DNA of 64,000 nucleotides from Chloranthus sessilifolius. Taxonomy: Eukaryota; Streptophyta; Magnoliopsida; Chloranthales; Chloranthaceae. Position 1 is the first letter of the stretch. Every line of letters begins with the position of its first letter. Where the stretch lies: the NCBI GenBank assembly GCA_021018995.1, contig CM037585.1:69194646-69258645 (forward strand), read 5' to 3'. The notes below the pieces were generated by a model, which was given only the letters and a program-made list of their open reading frames with translations, was not told the DNA's origin and searched no databases. Positions 24,321 to 35,799 of this stretch are shown in pieces. A program made the translations under genes and the position numbers.

Positions 24321-26540
24321 CAGCCAATTTTTGGCTTTGGTGACCCGACAGGCCCTTTGTATGCCCTAGATCAAGGCTCGGCCCCTCTTAGAATCCCACC
24401 TATCACCGGGCGATGGTGCATGCATCCCCAAATGGCCCTTCGAGCACCCTTCGATTGGCCCAAAGGGACTGTGCTACAATAAACAGATCTAGATTTGTAA
24501 GCGCCCGCCGAGTGCTCCCATAAAATCATAAAATAAAATAAAAATTTTGCATAAAACTAAGAAAAAAAAGAGATTCACATGAAATAACAACGAAAAAAAA
24601 TATAAAAAAAGAGAGAGAGAAAGGAAAAATGCAGAATCACAACACTAGTTCTCAAAAGAGCGTCGCAACGCCTGTTTGCCCCACTCCGAGAGCCGTGTTA
24701 AATCAATTCGGAATGATTGGGTTCACCCAAAAATTCTCAAACCCTATTTTACACAGGGACACCTCATGCCTAATCCAGCAGCCAAAATATTGGTCATGTT
24801 TATCCTCAGTCATTAAGAACCCACTTTCAAACCCACTTTCCTACACAAGATAGTAGGGTCTAATTTGTTTAAAGACCAAGACCACGCATCCCCAGAAGTC
24901 AGGACCTGATCTGACAGGCAGATAATTTTACCCATCCTCGGTCACTGTTCCCTAAACATTCCCCAGGAGTCAGGGCCTGATCCGGCAGGTAAATAAACTC
25001 ATCCATCACCGGTCACTCCTGGGAACATACACCTAGCCCAAAATCATCTCCAACAGGAGGTGAGACCTGATCCGGCAGGCAAACCAAGGACCTATCTCTG
25101 GAATGCGCACGTCCTTTAGGTGTTTCAACATGGCAAGTTGATCTGCCTAAGGATACATGCAAAAATAAAAATAGTTTGAGCTCAAAGTCTCGAACTCTCG
25201 AACTGACATGTGCAAAAAAAAAAAGAGAGAAAAAAAAGAAAGAAGAAGAAAAAAAAAGAAGAAAAAAAAGAAGGAGAAGGATCGGGATGACAACCTTTTG
25301 TTATGTAGTTAAAATCCTATGTAGGTTGACCCCACCTTCCAAGCATTGGCTCTGATCATCCACCTTCTGATCTATGTGGACCAGGAGTGCACCCGACTTT
25401 AGACCATTCGAAAAGTCTATTGTCAGTTGAAACTGACCCGTCAAAAATGAAATTACAACCAACCAAACTATGTGCAAACCTACAGACCGAAGGGTTCATT
25501 CCCTTTTATTTCCTTTTACACAGGCTTAAAACCTGTATAGGCATGGTGTCCCTGTTGAATGTACGCAATTACGTCTGGGTATCCGCAGGATGGTCGTTTG
25601 TCCTCGTAAATTATACCTTAGGGTCGAGGCTTTCGTTCACACCTACTTGCTGCTTATCGCCCCTGATGGGTGTCTATTTGTGCATAGTTAGTAAGATGTG
25701 ATTTCATTAGGGATGGAGGCTAGAATTGGCCATCTCTTTCAATGGATGTTTGGTCCTAGCCCGATCTTTTTTAGCTTTGTCTCGAGATAAGGCACTCCGG
25801 TTCGTGTGAATCAGGAGCACCTCACCACCGAAACGTGCACATCCCCAAGGTGTACCTATCCCCGATAGAGAGCACACACTCTTAAAGCGTATCAACTGGC
25901 ATTTGATCTACTTAAAGAGTTGTGCAAGAATAAAATTGCCAGAGGCCCTTGAGCTTTGCTTAGAGGCCTCGAAACAAAAGAAATTTCAAAAAAGAATAAT
26001 ACACAAAAATTCACTCTGAAAATGGGCATGCATTCCTAAGAAGAGTTGCAAGATCAATATTCGTTTCACTCGGGTAAATCATGCTAAAGAAACCTCGAGG
26101 TTGATGGGCTCGCCCAAAGACTCCGAGCCTTACCTAGGTAAGGGCACCTGTGGCCAATCCAATGGAGTAGTCGATACCCCATAGGATTGGACACAATTTG
26201 TAGGCCTTCGCTTTGTGTACTTTGCGTCAATTCCAAAGCATAGATTGATCATCCCGTTTCATGGAGCTGTCTGGTTCAGATTAATACTCAACATCACAAA
26301 TCTATAATTTCCCTCAGGAAGTGGACGATATCCCGGCTAGCGAGCTTACACTTTTTATGATCATCGCAGTTATGCCCAGAAATGTCGCAATGCGCTTGGG
26401 GACTGTTAGCATTGAGGTACGGACGATATCCTGAAATGAGAGGGCTTACGTACACTCACCATCACCATGAATGTTTGAGAATTGAGTTGAACTAGGCGGA
26501 CCCATCAAACGTGCCTTGGACCTCTTCGGATGTCTCTTGT
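24321..26540 (+). other. Tat-like 3' untranslated region with degenerate repeats
   Basis: No gene is seen. The region holds an A/G-rich tract (24530-24640 and 25205-25290) and several diverged duplications. A block at 24710-24790 (GATTGGGTTCACCC...) recurs near 26100-26165. A block at 25105-25200 recurs near 25830-25980. A 71-bp array lies at 24890-25085. Hypervariable, repeat-rich 3' regions are well known for Tat and Ogre elements. The frames at 25387-25701 and 26773-27036 show no recognisable domain. Confidence 0.55.
24890..25085 (+). repeat. 71-bp degenerate tandem repeat in Tat 3' region
   Basis: Units start at 24890 and 24961 (CCCCAGRAGTCAGGRCCTGA, then a GGCAGGY block), and a third diverged unit starts near 25055. 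The period is 71 bp, then about 90 bp. Confidence 0.75.
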
Positions 26541-26576
26541 CTTTGGCATCCAATCATTAGTGATTGAATACCAAAG
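26541..26576. other. 16-bp hairpin abutting the Tat polypurine tract
   Basis: Arms CTTTGGCATCCAATCA (26541-26556) and TGATTGAATACCAAAG (26561-26576) surround a 4-base loop. Of 16 pairs, 14 are Watson-Crick and the other two would be G-U/T wobbles. The right arm runs into the polypurine tract. Confidence 0.7.
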
Positions 26577-26585
26577 AGGGGCATC
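26571..26585 (+). other. Polypurine tract of the Tat-like element
   Basis: CCAAAGAGGGGCATC directly precedes the TGTAGACACCC start of the LTR. This is a common Tat-lineage arrangement. Confidence 0.7.
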
Positions 26586-28065
26586 TGTAGACACCCAAAT
26601 TTGGCCCAAGGCCTGATCAGTCTATACTCTGAGAGAGATGTACCTCTGTGCTTCTGATGGCACCCTTGAACCCTTAGAGATCACCCTTAAACCCTAGGAT
26701 CCCTTCCCAGACCCAACTTGTACCCTTCTGAGCAGTTGATGGGAGGAGAGCTACAAAATTTTACACAGACCATTGCCGAGAATGAGCCGCATGCCATTGG
26801 AAGGAGGACTTCTCCAGCTTTCCAGCAAGCCAAAGGTCACCCAAGTTGGAGTTATGGTTCAAAAGTTATGGCCAATTGAAGTTTTACATAAAATCATGAC
26901 TTTTGCTAAGGCGTATGTATTACATACTCCCAGCAAATTTGGCCCCAGTTTGGTCAGGCGTATATATTATATACGCTTGACATTTTTGGGCCAAATTTGG
27001 TCGGGCCTATATAATACCTATGCCCAGCATAGGTAGGGCCCACCGCGGGCACCCACCTTCTCTGATCTCCTCTGGTTTTCATGAAAATCACTATACATAA
27101 ACTGGGCGTATGTAATATATACGCCCAGCTTAGCTACAGTAACTGTCATCAGATGCTTGAAATTTCTTCATCGAGTTTGACCTTTTGACCATCCCCTTGG
27201 TTGAGGTGGGTGTCTTAAGGTTGGTTGCACCCCCTTTGAGCTTATATGCAACCCTTAAGTCACCTATGGTCTCACCCCATCATCTGCCATTGAAACCGAT
27301 TCCCCAAACTCCTAGGACCCTAAAAACCTGGAAAACCTTAGATGGGGGATTACCTAATTGCTAAACTAATTAGCTCTTAAGTAACCCTCTAACCCACCTT
27401 TTCTCTGTAAGTAGAGAGGCACCCGCTCTTCCCAAAGGGTTGAAAAAAATTAGGGTTGAAAGTTTTTGAGCTTAAGAGAGAGAGCCCTAGTGGGAGAAAG
27501 TTTCCTTTTATTTTTCATTCTTCAACCAGAATTCCAGCATAATTAGTTCACCCCTTTCAATCCATTTCAACCATTGGATCACTCCTTTTTAGTCAAGCTT
27601 AGTCTTTAGCTTCACCCTACACTTCCCATCTATCGAATCCTAGCATTAGAATCCCTTCCCCTATCGTTTAAGCCATTTAAACTCATTGGAAGTACACCGA
27701 AGCAAAGGTCTTCCACGGTGCAATAAGGGCTCGTGAGATCTGGCTCACCCCTCTCTTCCTCTACCTTCTTGGCGTTTCCTCTGTCCAAGGATTCAAATCG
27801 TTACGCCGCCGAAATTTCGGTTTGGCTCAAAGCTTGATAGGACCATATTGCCTTCGGGCAAGCGGAAGCTCCGCCCATTTATTTTCATTTTGGCCATAGA
27901 TAGAGACTGCTACGTGCAGGTTGATCGGGTGCCTAAACCATTCCCGATCGATAACCGAAGCCCCTACCCTAGCGTCTTTCGCAAAAACTGGTAAATCAGA
28001 GTAATATTAGTACTTCGGTGCTCAAAATATTGATTTAAAGGTTTCTCGGGTCACCAAAAGCTCCG
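26586..28065 (+). repeat. LTR of a Tat-lineage element
   Basis: It starts TGTAGACACCC right after a polypurine tract and ends just before a TGGTGACTCTAC stretch that resembles the tRNA-Arg type PBS of Tat elements. The length is about 1.48 kb; the right end is set only by the PBS. It contains three palindromic units at 47-bp spacing and a fourth unit further on (26910-27125). No second copy of this LTR exists in the window, so its age cannot be read from an LTR pair. Confidence 0.65.
26910..27125. repeat. Four units of the 47-bp palindromic repeat inside the Tat LTR
   Basis: Cores start at 26910, 26957, 27004 and 27105. The first three are exactly 47 bp apart; the fourth is 101 bp further on. 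In the first unit the inner positions have changed in both arms (GTATGTA and TACATAC), keeping the palindrome. Cores are often followed by CAGC. Confidence 0.9.
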
Positions 28066-28067
28066 GG

Positions 28068-28140
28068 TGGTGACTCTACATTTATTCCATCATGAGCGCA
28101 TCGTCGCAACAAGTTCGAGAGAATCCATGGTCGCACAATC
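28068..28140 (+). other. Tat primer-binding-site-like stretch and gag leader
   Basis: TGGTGACTCTAC (28068-28079) resembles the Tat PBS consensus TGGCGACTC. An ATG at 28092 opens a short Ser/Gln-rich reading frame that could be the start of a Tat gag. The second Athila element interrupts it at 28141. Confidence 0.45.
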
Positions 28141-28743
28141 ATGTTCTGATGGAGGACTTAGAATGGAACGACTCTATTGGATGATCTGTGACCATTAAAG
28201 TGGACAGATCATAGCCTTAAGATCACTCCAATTCTTTGGCTTAGATCAGATTCTTCTACCTTGCAGCTATGCTTGTGGCCAGATGTGGGATTGCTGCACA
28301 TTGAACCCTTATAATGCTGTCAAACCACCCAAGTAGCAGTGAGACCAAATCTCGAGCTGCTCTTCTTCATTTTTCTGTTTTAATTTTCCCTCATTTGCAA
28401 GATTTGAACTCTTTGGTTAATCCCAATTTATTTATGCAATTAATTCTATTTCATTTATGTAGTTTATCTTAAAGTGACAACCCCCTAAAACCTCTCCTCT
28501 TCCTTTTGCTATTTTTGGTTAGAGTAGTATAAGGTAGGGTGCCAGATCTGTCTTAGATCTGGAGATTTGCTGAATTTTAAGCACACATTTCTCTGTGGAC
28601 ATACCCCTACTCACTCTTTAAAACTTGCTACAATAGCCCCGATTACTTGTAGGCTGTGTGTAGGATTACCTTGGTGTGTAATCCATAGACTCTTAATTTC
28701 CTGATTTTTAACCCCTTTTTGAAGCACAAGATAGCCAACAACA
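28141..28743 (+). repeat. Partial 5' LTR of the plus-strand Athila
   Basis: It matches 41811-42413 over exactly 603 bp and ends ...CCAACAACA before the PBS. It corresponds to the last quarter of the full LTR. Confidence 0.9.
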
Positions 28744-28749
28744 AGTTTT

Positions 28750-28767
28750 TGGCGCCTCTGTCATGGA
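28750..28767 (+). other. Primer-binding site, degenerate tRNA-Asp type
   Basis: It starts TGGCGCC, preceded by AGTTTT exactly as in the minus-strand Athila, at the same distance from the LTR end. The 3' half has diverged from the canonical site. Confidence 0.75.
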
Positions 28768-29071
28768 TCTGTGTGTCTAGAATTGGTAGATGTAAGTTTT
28801 TCTTTTTCTAGATTTTATATTTGTAATTGTTTGTTTAGTGTTTGACTAATTGCTTATGCAGTTTGGTTGTAGTTTTCTGAATTTTTGCATATTTGAAGCT
28901 GTGGCAGAGAGGAGAAATTTTGCTAAAAGGAGGAGCAAGTTGTGCTTGACTTTGCATTTCCTTACTCTTTTCTATTTCTAGATCTGTGGATTTTTAGATC
29001 TAATAGTTGTTTGTACTTGTGCTGAAATTCTTGACTATTTGTGTTAAATTAAAGTTGTACTTTTTGTAATT

Positions 29072-30703
29072 GTGCATTGGGATTATGAGTGGTGTATGTT
29101 TGGCATAAGAACCCTCAACCCTCAGCTTGTGCCATTAAATATAGAGGTTGAGAGAATTCTTAGGCCTAAACAATCCCCACCTACATCTGCTGCACTTGAA
29201 TCTGTTGAAATGGGTGAGCAACCAAGGCTGTTGAAAGATTACTATGCACCTGGTGCGTATAACTCTCTCTTTTACATACAATTCCCTGTTATAGAGGAAA
29301 ATTATGAAATTAAATCCTCAACCATGCAGATGTTACCTTCCTTCCATGGTTTGAGTAAAGAGGACCCATACAAGCATGTTGATGAATTCCTTGCCCTGTG
29401 TACTACCTTCAACATTGTAGGACTGGGGCCAGAAGCAACCAAGCTTTGGCTATTCCCTTTTTCATTACAAAACAAAGCCAGGGCCTGGTTGTCCTCACTT
29501 CCCCTAACAGTGTCAACTCTTGGAATGACCTGTAATGTCAATTCCTAACTAAATTCTTCCCCATGTTTAGAACCAGTCAGTTGAAGAAAAGTTCCCATTT
29601 TCTCAACTCCCAACTTAAGGGTTCCATGAAGCATGGGAGAGATTCAAGGAGCTGTTAAGGCAATGCCCCCACCATCAAATTCCTGAATGGAAACTTGTAC
29701 AAAGTTTCTATCAAGGAATTTACTCCAAGAGTAAAGATATGGTGGATGCTTCTTGTGGAGGCACATACCTTCATAAAACAGCTGAGGAAGCTTGGGAATT
29801 GTTTAATGTCATTGGTGAAAACTCCTTACAGCAGGAGTCTCTCACTAGGGACATTGAGACTCTAGTAGGAGTGGTGAAGGAAAACACAACAAGAGGTAAA
29901 ATGGATGAGATTGGTGGGTATAATGATTTGGAAGGAAAGGTAGCCAGCTTGACCCAAAAGTTTGAGAAAATGATGGGAGCAATGCAGTCTCCAATAGCTG
30001 CTAATGTGGGAGAGGCATGCCTCATCTGCCAATCTCCCAATCATCCTATTCAGGATTGTCCCTCTGCTGTCTAATTTTCAGAACTAGTGATGGAACATGT
30101 GCAGGCTGCTCAAAACTTTGGCCAACAGCCAAATGCTGGTTACTCTTGGAGAAACCACCCAAATTTGAGGTGGAGGCAAGACAGTGTTCAAAATCAAAAC
30201 CAGCAGCAGCAATTCCAACAATAGTTTTATCCACAGCAGCTAATGTCTTATAAACCTACTTCCTAGACCTATCAGCAGAATTTGCCCCAAGGCCCCAATA
30301 CCATCAACCTATGGCTCAACCTGTGTAACAAACTGCACAAGCTCCAGCTTCTAGATCACCCTCTTTTGAAGAGCAAGTTTTGGCCTCATTGCAAAACTTG
30401 GGCTCTTTGTCCCAAACAGTCCACTCTCACAGTTAAAGGATTAAAAAAATAGAAGACCACCTTGGTTAGCTATTTAATGCTTTGACAAAGAGAGAAGAGG
30501 GGAGGCTGCCTAGTCAGCCCATGGATAATCCAAAGAGGAATTATGTAGTAGGTGAAGTTTCTTCTTCACATGAAGAAGCCAAAGTTGTCACTACCTTGAG
30601 AAGTGGGAGGATAATTAACAATCAAGTTGGTATTGAGCCTGTGAAAAATGCAGAAAAAAGAAAAAGAAACAGCCCAAAAAGATATGCAGCAGGAGCAATG
30701 TAG
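29072..30703 (+). pseudogene. Athila gag region (plus strand)
   Basis: Fossil gag. The capsid-like part (29072-29548) has NYEIKSSTMQMLPSFHGL and LGPEATKLWLFPFSL, matching the gag of the minus-strand element. A second part (29640-30074) continues the gag domain and ends with a CCHC-type zinc knuckle (CLICQSPNHPIQDC, 30018-30059). A Gln/Pro-rich linker and an RSGRIINNQVG segment (30482-30703) lead into pol. Several breaks are present. Confidence 0.85.
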
Positions 30704-33700
30704 CCTGAATAAGGAGGATGTTGATGCTCCCCAACAAAAAAATAAAAACAAAAAGAAAAGTAATGAATTGGCTAAGATAGCAAATGAAGGAGCAGTCCCT
30801 CACTTGCCATTTCCAAGGGTATTTCAAGCACCTTCTCCTTTTGATAAGGTGAATGCTAAAGTGGAAGAAATGATGGAAACTTTTAAACAAGTAAATATCA
30901 ACTTGCCTTTACTTGATGCAATAAAGCAAGTGCCAGCCTATGCTAAATTTTTGAAGGATCTTTGCACCCATAAAAGGAAGTCAAGGATACATTTATCCAA
31001 GAAGGTCTTTTCAGCTGAAAAGGTGAACCAAGTGTTGACCATTGCAACCCCAACTAAGCTACAAGACCCTGGAGTCTCCACAGTCCCCTGCATCATTAGG
31101 GATCACACCATTGAAAAAGCTTTACTAGACCTGGGAGCTAGTGTGAATTTACTTCCATACTCAGTTTATGAGAAGCTAGGCCTAGGAGAGTTGAAGACCA
31201 CACATGTGGTCTTGCAACTAGTTGAAAGGTCTAAGGGGAAACCAGTGGGGATCGTAGAGGATGTGTTAGTTGGAGTTGATAAATTCTTTACCCAGCTGAT
31301 TTTCTGGTGCTGGATATGGAACCAAGCAAATGTGCTACCTCCATCCCTGTGATCTTGGGTAGGCCATTTTTGGCCACTGCAAATGCATATATACAATGTA
31401 GATCAGGAGTGATGGAGGTAACTTTTGGCAATATGAAAGTCAAGTTGAATGTGTATGATGTAGCCCATCAACCTCATTTGGATAATGAGGACTATTTTTC
31501 CATTGATGTGCTGGATGAGTTTGTGAAAGAAACTCTTCCCCAGCTGCTTTATGGTGATGATTTGTTTGATGTTTTTGAAGAAGTGTGGAATGAAACAGTG
31601 GAAGAGAAAGCCCCTACACCTGGGCTTGAGCAAGTGAAAACTTTAAATTCAGAAGTGGGGCCAGTAAAGCAACACCCATGGAAACCAGCTTTGCTATCTC
31701 TTCCACCACCCTCTAAGGCACCTCTATTGCCTTCACTCATCAGTCCTCCAGATGTGGAGTTGAAATAGCTCCCAAAGTCTTTAAAGCATGCCTTCTTAGG
31801 AGCCAATAAAAAATTGCTAGCTATAATCTCTTCTTCCCTCACTCTTGAGCAGGAAGAAGAGCTACTTTGTGTACTAAGAAGGCATAAAAGAGCAATAGGG
31901 TGGACTATTGCTGATTTGGGGGGATAGATTCTACTGTGTGCATGCACAAAATTCATCTTGAAGAGGGCTCTAAACCCTCTAGAGAGATACAAAGGAAACT
32001 TAACCCACACATGCAGGAAGTGGTCATGAAGGAAGTAATAAAACTTCTTGATGCTGGGGTCATTTACCCTTCCTCGGATTCTCAATGGGTGGCACCTACC
32101 CAGGTGGTGCCCAAGAAATCGAGGATCACAGTAGTTCACATAGACTCAGGTGAACTGATTCTAATCAGGCAGACCACTGGTAGGAGGGTGTGTATTGATT
32201 ATCGAAAGCTCAATGAGAAAACCAGCAAAGATCAATTCCCATTGCCCTTCATAGATCAGATCTTAGATAAGCTGGCAGGTAAGGCTTATTACTATTTTCT
32301 TGATGATTATTCGGGATACAACCAGATCCCTGTATACCCACAAGATCAATAAAAAACCACATTTACATGCCCATTTGGAACCTTTGCATATAGAAGGATG
32401 TCATTTGGTTTATGTAATGCACTTGCCACCTTTCAAAGATGTATGTATGCAATTTTTTCTGACATGATTGATCAGTTTCTAGAGATTTTCATGGATGATT
32501 TCTCTATTTTTGGGAATAATTTTAGCTAATGCCTGCACCATCTCAGCCTTGTGCTACAAAGGTGTGAGGAAACCAACCTTGTCTTGAGCTGGGAAAAGAG
32601 TCATTTTATGGTAACTCAAGGCATTGTCCTAGGACATGTTGTTTCCCAAAGAGGGATAGAGGTTGATCAGGTTAAAATTGATTTAATAGCACATCTACCT
32701 CCACCCAAAATTGTCAAACAAGTCAGATCATTCTTGGGACATGCTGGTTTCTATAGGTGGTTCATCAAAGACTTTAGCAAAATCTCTAAGCCTCTTTGCC
32801 ACTTGTTGTGCCAAGAGGTTTCATTTGTGTTCAATGATGAATGCCTACCTGCTTTTAAACTCTTGAAGACCTGTTTGACTACTGCTCCTATATTGCAAGC
32901 TCTTGATTTCTCCATGTCATTCGAGCTGATGTTTAATGCATCATACTTTGCTATTGGTGCAGTATTGGGATAAAGGAAAGATAACGCACCATGTGTTGTG
33001 GCATATGTTAGTAAATCAGTGGTCAATGCTCAACTCAATTATACTACAACTGAAAAGGAGTTGTTGGCCATTGTGTTTGCCTTGAAGAAATTTCGGTCAT
33101 ATGTATTGGGATCCAAAATCACTGTGTTTACTGACCACTCAGCCTTGAAGTACCTCGTGTCTAAGAAGGAAGCTAAAGCTAGACTAATTAGATGGATTCT
33201 CCTTTTGCAAGAATTCGACTTGGAAATCAAAGACAAGAAGGGGGCTGAAAATGTGATTGCAGACCACCTATCAAGGATCCCAGCTACTGATATAGAGATC
33301 TTGCCTATTAATGATTCCTTTCTAGATAAATAGCTTTTTGTTGTGGAGATGAGTGTACCTTGGTTTGCCAACATAGTAAACTACCTAGTTGTGGGAAGGA
33401 TACCCCCACATTGGAATAAGGATGATAGGAATCTGTTTTTCTCACAGATCCAACATTACATGTGGGAGGATCCTTACCTCTTCAAAACTTGTGTAGACCA
33501 AGGGATAAGAAGATGTGTACCTGAAAATAAATTTGAAAACATTCTAACTATGTGTCATGAACAGGCTTGTGGGGGCCACTTCAGTGGCAACAAAACTGTT
33601 GCAAAGGTGCTGCAAAGTGGCTTCTACTGGCCCACTCTCTTCAAGGATGTTATGCCACATTGTAAAGCTTGTTCTAGATGTCAGCAGATGGGAAGTATTT

Positions 33701-34640
33701 CTAAAAGAAACTTCATGCCCTTGCAACCTGTCCTATTTGTTGAATTATTTGACATATGGGGAATAGATTTTATGAGACCTTTTCCTTCTTCTTATGGGAA
33801 CAATTACATCCTTGTAGTTGTGGACTATGTGTCCAAATGGGTTAAGGCCATAGCTACAAGAACAAATGATCACATAGTTGTAATTAAGTTCTTAAAAGAC
33901 AACATCTTCTCTAGGTTTGGCACCCCCAGAGCTATTATTAGTGATAGAGGAAGCCACTTTTGCAACAAATATTTTGACAAACTATTAGAAAAGTATTCTG
34001 TGACCCACAGAGTTGCAACTCCATACCACCCACAAACCAGTGGGCAGGTGGAGATTTTCAATAGAGAAATCAAACAAATTTTAGAGAAGACTATGCATGT
34101 TGATAGGAAAGATTGGTCCATAAAATGGTTGGATGCCTTGTGGGCTTATAAGACTGCCTATAAGACCCCAATAGGGATGTCTCTATTCAGGCTAGTATAT
34201 GGCAAGGCATGTCACCTACCTGTAGAGTTAGAGCATAGAGCTTATTGGGCTATTAAAGTATTAAATTATGACCTAACTTCTGTGGGGTTGCATAGGAAGC
34301 TGCAGCTATCTGAGCTTGATGATTGAGGTTGAAAGCATACTCAAATGCCTAGATTTACAAGGAGAAAACCAAAGCCTTTCATGATAGGCACTTGCTGAGG
34401 AAAGAGTTCACAATAGGTGACAGGGTATGGCTATTCAACTCTAGATTGAAATTATTTCCAGGAAAATTACAGTCCAGATGAGATGGGGCTTATACAGTTT
34501 TGCATGTCTCCCCATCTGGGGCTTTGGAAATCATGGACCCTAAAGATGGTAGGGCCATAAAAGTCAATGGGTAAAGACTTAAGATTTCTGTTGAAAAAAT
34601 CAGTGAGCCTAAGGAGACCATTGACCTTCAAGACCCTCCA
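30648..34640 (+). pseudogene. Athila pol region (plus strand)
   Basis: Fossil polyprotein. Protease is near 31115-31290 (LLDLGASVNLLPYSVYEKLG). Reverse transcriptase is about 31780-32970, with FLDDYSGYNQIP and the MDDF block. RNase H is 32990-33333, with [19 protein letters not shown]. Integrase is 33343-34326, with a zinc-finger segment (about 33550-33700), [23 protein letters not shown] and [20 protein letters not shown] chromo-less C-terminal part runs to about 34640. Order and motifs are those of Athila. It has several breaks but longer intact stretches than the minus-strand copy. Confidence 0.9.
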
Positions 34641-34959
34641 ACATATGCTTGATTTCCAGTGTCGTATCATTTGTTCTATATGTATCTTTTCAAGTTGATT
34701 ACTATTTACTTTTATGTTTTGTTTGATGATAATAAAACTATCATGATGGGATTGGGACATCATTCCTCTCTTGCCTACAGTTTAGGGAGCTTTGGAGTGT
34801 TGAAATAATTGGGAAATATTGAATGAGAACACAGGAAGGACCCATGGTGGGTCATTTAGCCAAATTAGGGAATGAACTGGGAACTGATTAGGGAATGAAA
34901 TAATTGTGAAGTGGACAGAGTTGGAGTGTCAAATCTATTAGGGAATGAACTGGGAACTG

Positions 34960-35430
34960 ATTAAAAGCCTTTTTAAACTAAAATACAACCTGTCGATAGG
35001 TTCTATGAACATGTCGACAGGTTCTGAGAGTTCCCAGTTTGCATTTCGATAAAATCTAGAAGCTGTCGAGAGGTGTGAATCAATTCTCGACAGGTTCTGA
35101 AGGTGTAAAAATGGTTGTCAATAGGATCCGAGAACATTTCGCCAAGTTCTGCATGTTTTTTGTTGAATTCTCGACAGGTTCAGAATACCTATCGAGAGGT
35201 TCTTTGATCCTCTCGAGGTGATTTTTCTGGAACCTATCGAAAGGTTCATCTGTTGAATTTAAAGTACCTGTTGAGAGGTTCTGTGAACCTCTCGAAATGA
35301 TTCTCTCTGCAACCTTGAACCCGTCAACAAGATTGTGTGGACCTCTTGCGAGGATCAATCACTTTGTACTTTTCGATAGGATGCATCAACCTGTCATCAC
35401 CTTGCCCCAATCCTATCGAAGCTCGTTTCC
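34960..35430. repeat. Short-motif array (AACCTGTCGAGAGGTT type) ahead of the 3' ORF
   Basis: About a dozen copies of a near-palindromic motif, consensus AACCTGTCGAGAGGTT with variants such as CTCGACAGGTTC, lie between integrase and the 3' ORF. The same motif array occurs in this element's LTR U3 (40520-41080). The minus-strand Athila has a different motif at the same two places. Confidence 0.75.
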
Positions 35431-35799
35431 CATTGTTTTTAACCTAACGATAACTCGATTTTTGCCATTTGACAGCTTCTCTCTGAGCTTTAAGTCTTCT
35501 CTGCCGATTTTCCAATTTTCTTTTTCTCTCTCTACCTCTTTGGTTGCTACTCCAAACACTTTGCCACTGCTCCATTTGCTTTAATTTCTCCAGGGCTACA
35601 TTTTACACCCAATCTGAGTTGATTTGGTGTCATGCACAACGTGCTCTAAGAAACCCTAGTTTTTTATTGGTAAGTTCTTCTTCAGCTCCACTTTGTAATT
35701 CCAAGTTTGGCATTTCAATTCCTAATTGGTGTGGATAATTTGGACAACTCAACGAAGTTTGTGTGGTTATTGAAATTGAATTTGTGTAAATTGAATTCC
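35431..35799 (+). other. Spacer between motif array and 3' ORF
   Basis: T-rich, with CT-rich stretches (35470-35530) resembling a plant 5' leader. No coding region is supported. It may hold the transcription start of the 3' ORF. Confidence 0.35.

Noticed and set aside
34960-35430. Regular short repeats resembling a CRISPR array
   Set aside because: Spacing and motif are irregular, copies lie on both strands, and the context is a plant retrotransposon.
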